From: Bacteroidia bacterium | GTDB lineage: Bacteria > Bacteroidota > Bacteroidia > CAIKAF01 | Length of the DNA stretch: 64,000 nucleotides | Direction: 5' to 3' | NCBI GenBank assembly: GCA_030427255.1 | Contig: JAUHWY010000007.1 | Coordinates: 62,001-126,000 of the forward strand | Notes under the pieces: generated by a model | Told to the model about the DNA's origin: nothing | The model's input: only the letters and a program-made list of their open reading frames with translations | The model's database searches: none | Position numbers and translations under genes: made by a program | Shown: positions 63,825-64,000 of the stretch, in pieces | Position numbering within the stretch: the stretch's first letter is position 1 | Layout: each line of letters begins with the position of its first letter

Positions 63825-64000
63825 ATACAGGATTTGATTATGTAAACACCCGTTAGGGGGAAATGTTTGTTTTGGGCGCCTTGCTGCCGGCACGTTTTAT
63901 GCTCTAAAATTCATTTTGAACAAAAAGCTGCTCTATACTCCTAAAGCCTTCAAATGAAGCGGCAGCCCGTCCTCCGCTGCTAGTTGCCACGCTGCAGGCC
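63825..64000. other. upstream region of the carotenoid operon, window edge
   Basis: No gene. The last 55 bp contain a small hairpin (GCGGCAG...CGCTGC) and CTGCAGGCC, which may be the start of another structured repeat copy cut by the window edge. Confidence 0.35.

Overview
The window is chromosomal DNA of a Bacteroidota member, most likely Flavobacteriales (an inference from gene content). The lineage signs are type IX secretion C-terminal domains, a TamL-type lipoprotein barrel, the bacillithiol enzyme BshC, type III glutamine synthetase, an S16 protein with a long acidic tail, a CrtY(cd)-type lycopene cyclase, and many TAnnTTTG-type -7 boxes close to start codons. There is no prophage, IS element, rRNA operon or CRISPR array. 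The one RNA gene is tRNA-Cys(GCA).

Layout. 1-4.3 kb (minus): amidase, MlaD and two Hdr-like Fe-S proteins (the last cut by the window edge), divergent from lptD (4.4-7 kb). 7-19.4 kb: a peptide-binding lipoprotein, a Nudix CoA pyrophosphatase, rpsP-rimM, a fatty acid hydroxylase, a HEAT-like protein, an EVE-domain protein, holA, a DadA-type oxidase with a DUF6580-like membrane protein, rplS, bshC and a GAF histidine kinase. 19.6-26.3 kb (minus): a tightly overlapping envelope O-acylation operon (degenerate lytic transglycosylase/LysM protein, two SGNH proteins, MBOAT) with a third SGNH gene upstream. 26.3-39.7 kb: a secreted M4 metalloprotease, ftsE, a large TPR protein with an outer-membrane barrel, an HsdR_N-like nuclease-fold protein, a glycosyltransferase and an extreme repeat protein. 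40-50.3 kb: ppk1, an orphan lipoprotein, trmD, glpD, a SpoU-type RNA methyltransferase and tamL. 50.3-52.6 kb: a T9SS-exported propeller-like protein with a G11 tract, flanked by two arrays of 36-bp hairpin repeats. 52.6-60.4 kb: class I aldolase, accD, a CoA-binding protein, tRNA-Cys, gpsA, a YtcJ-type amidohydrolase and glnN. 60.4-63.8 kb (minus): crtZ-crtI-crtB-crtY for zeaxanthin-type carotenoids.

The most striking signal is a family of six dispersed elements of about 136-154 bp. Each lies directly downstream of a gene and in the same orientation as that gene. They share a GATGGA...GACAGC internal motif, a base-paired closing stem whose sequence differs between copies while pairing is kept, and a long variable hairpin. 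In three cases the element supplies the C-terminal codons and stop codon of the upstream gene. This looks like a 3'-UTR structured RNA or a mobile palindromic element.
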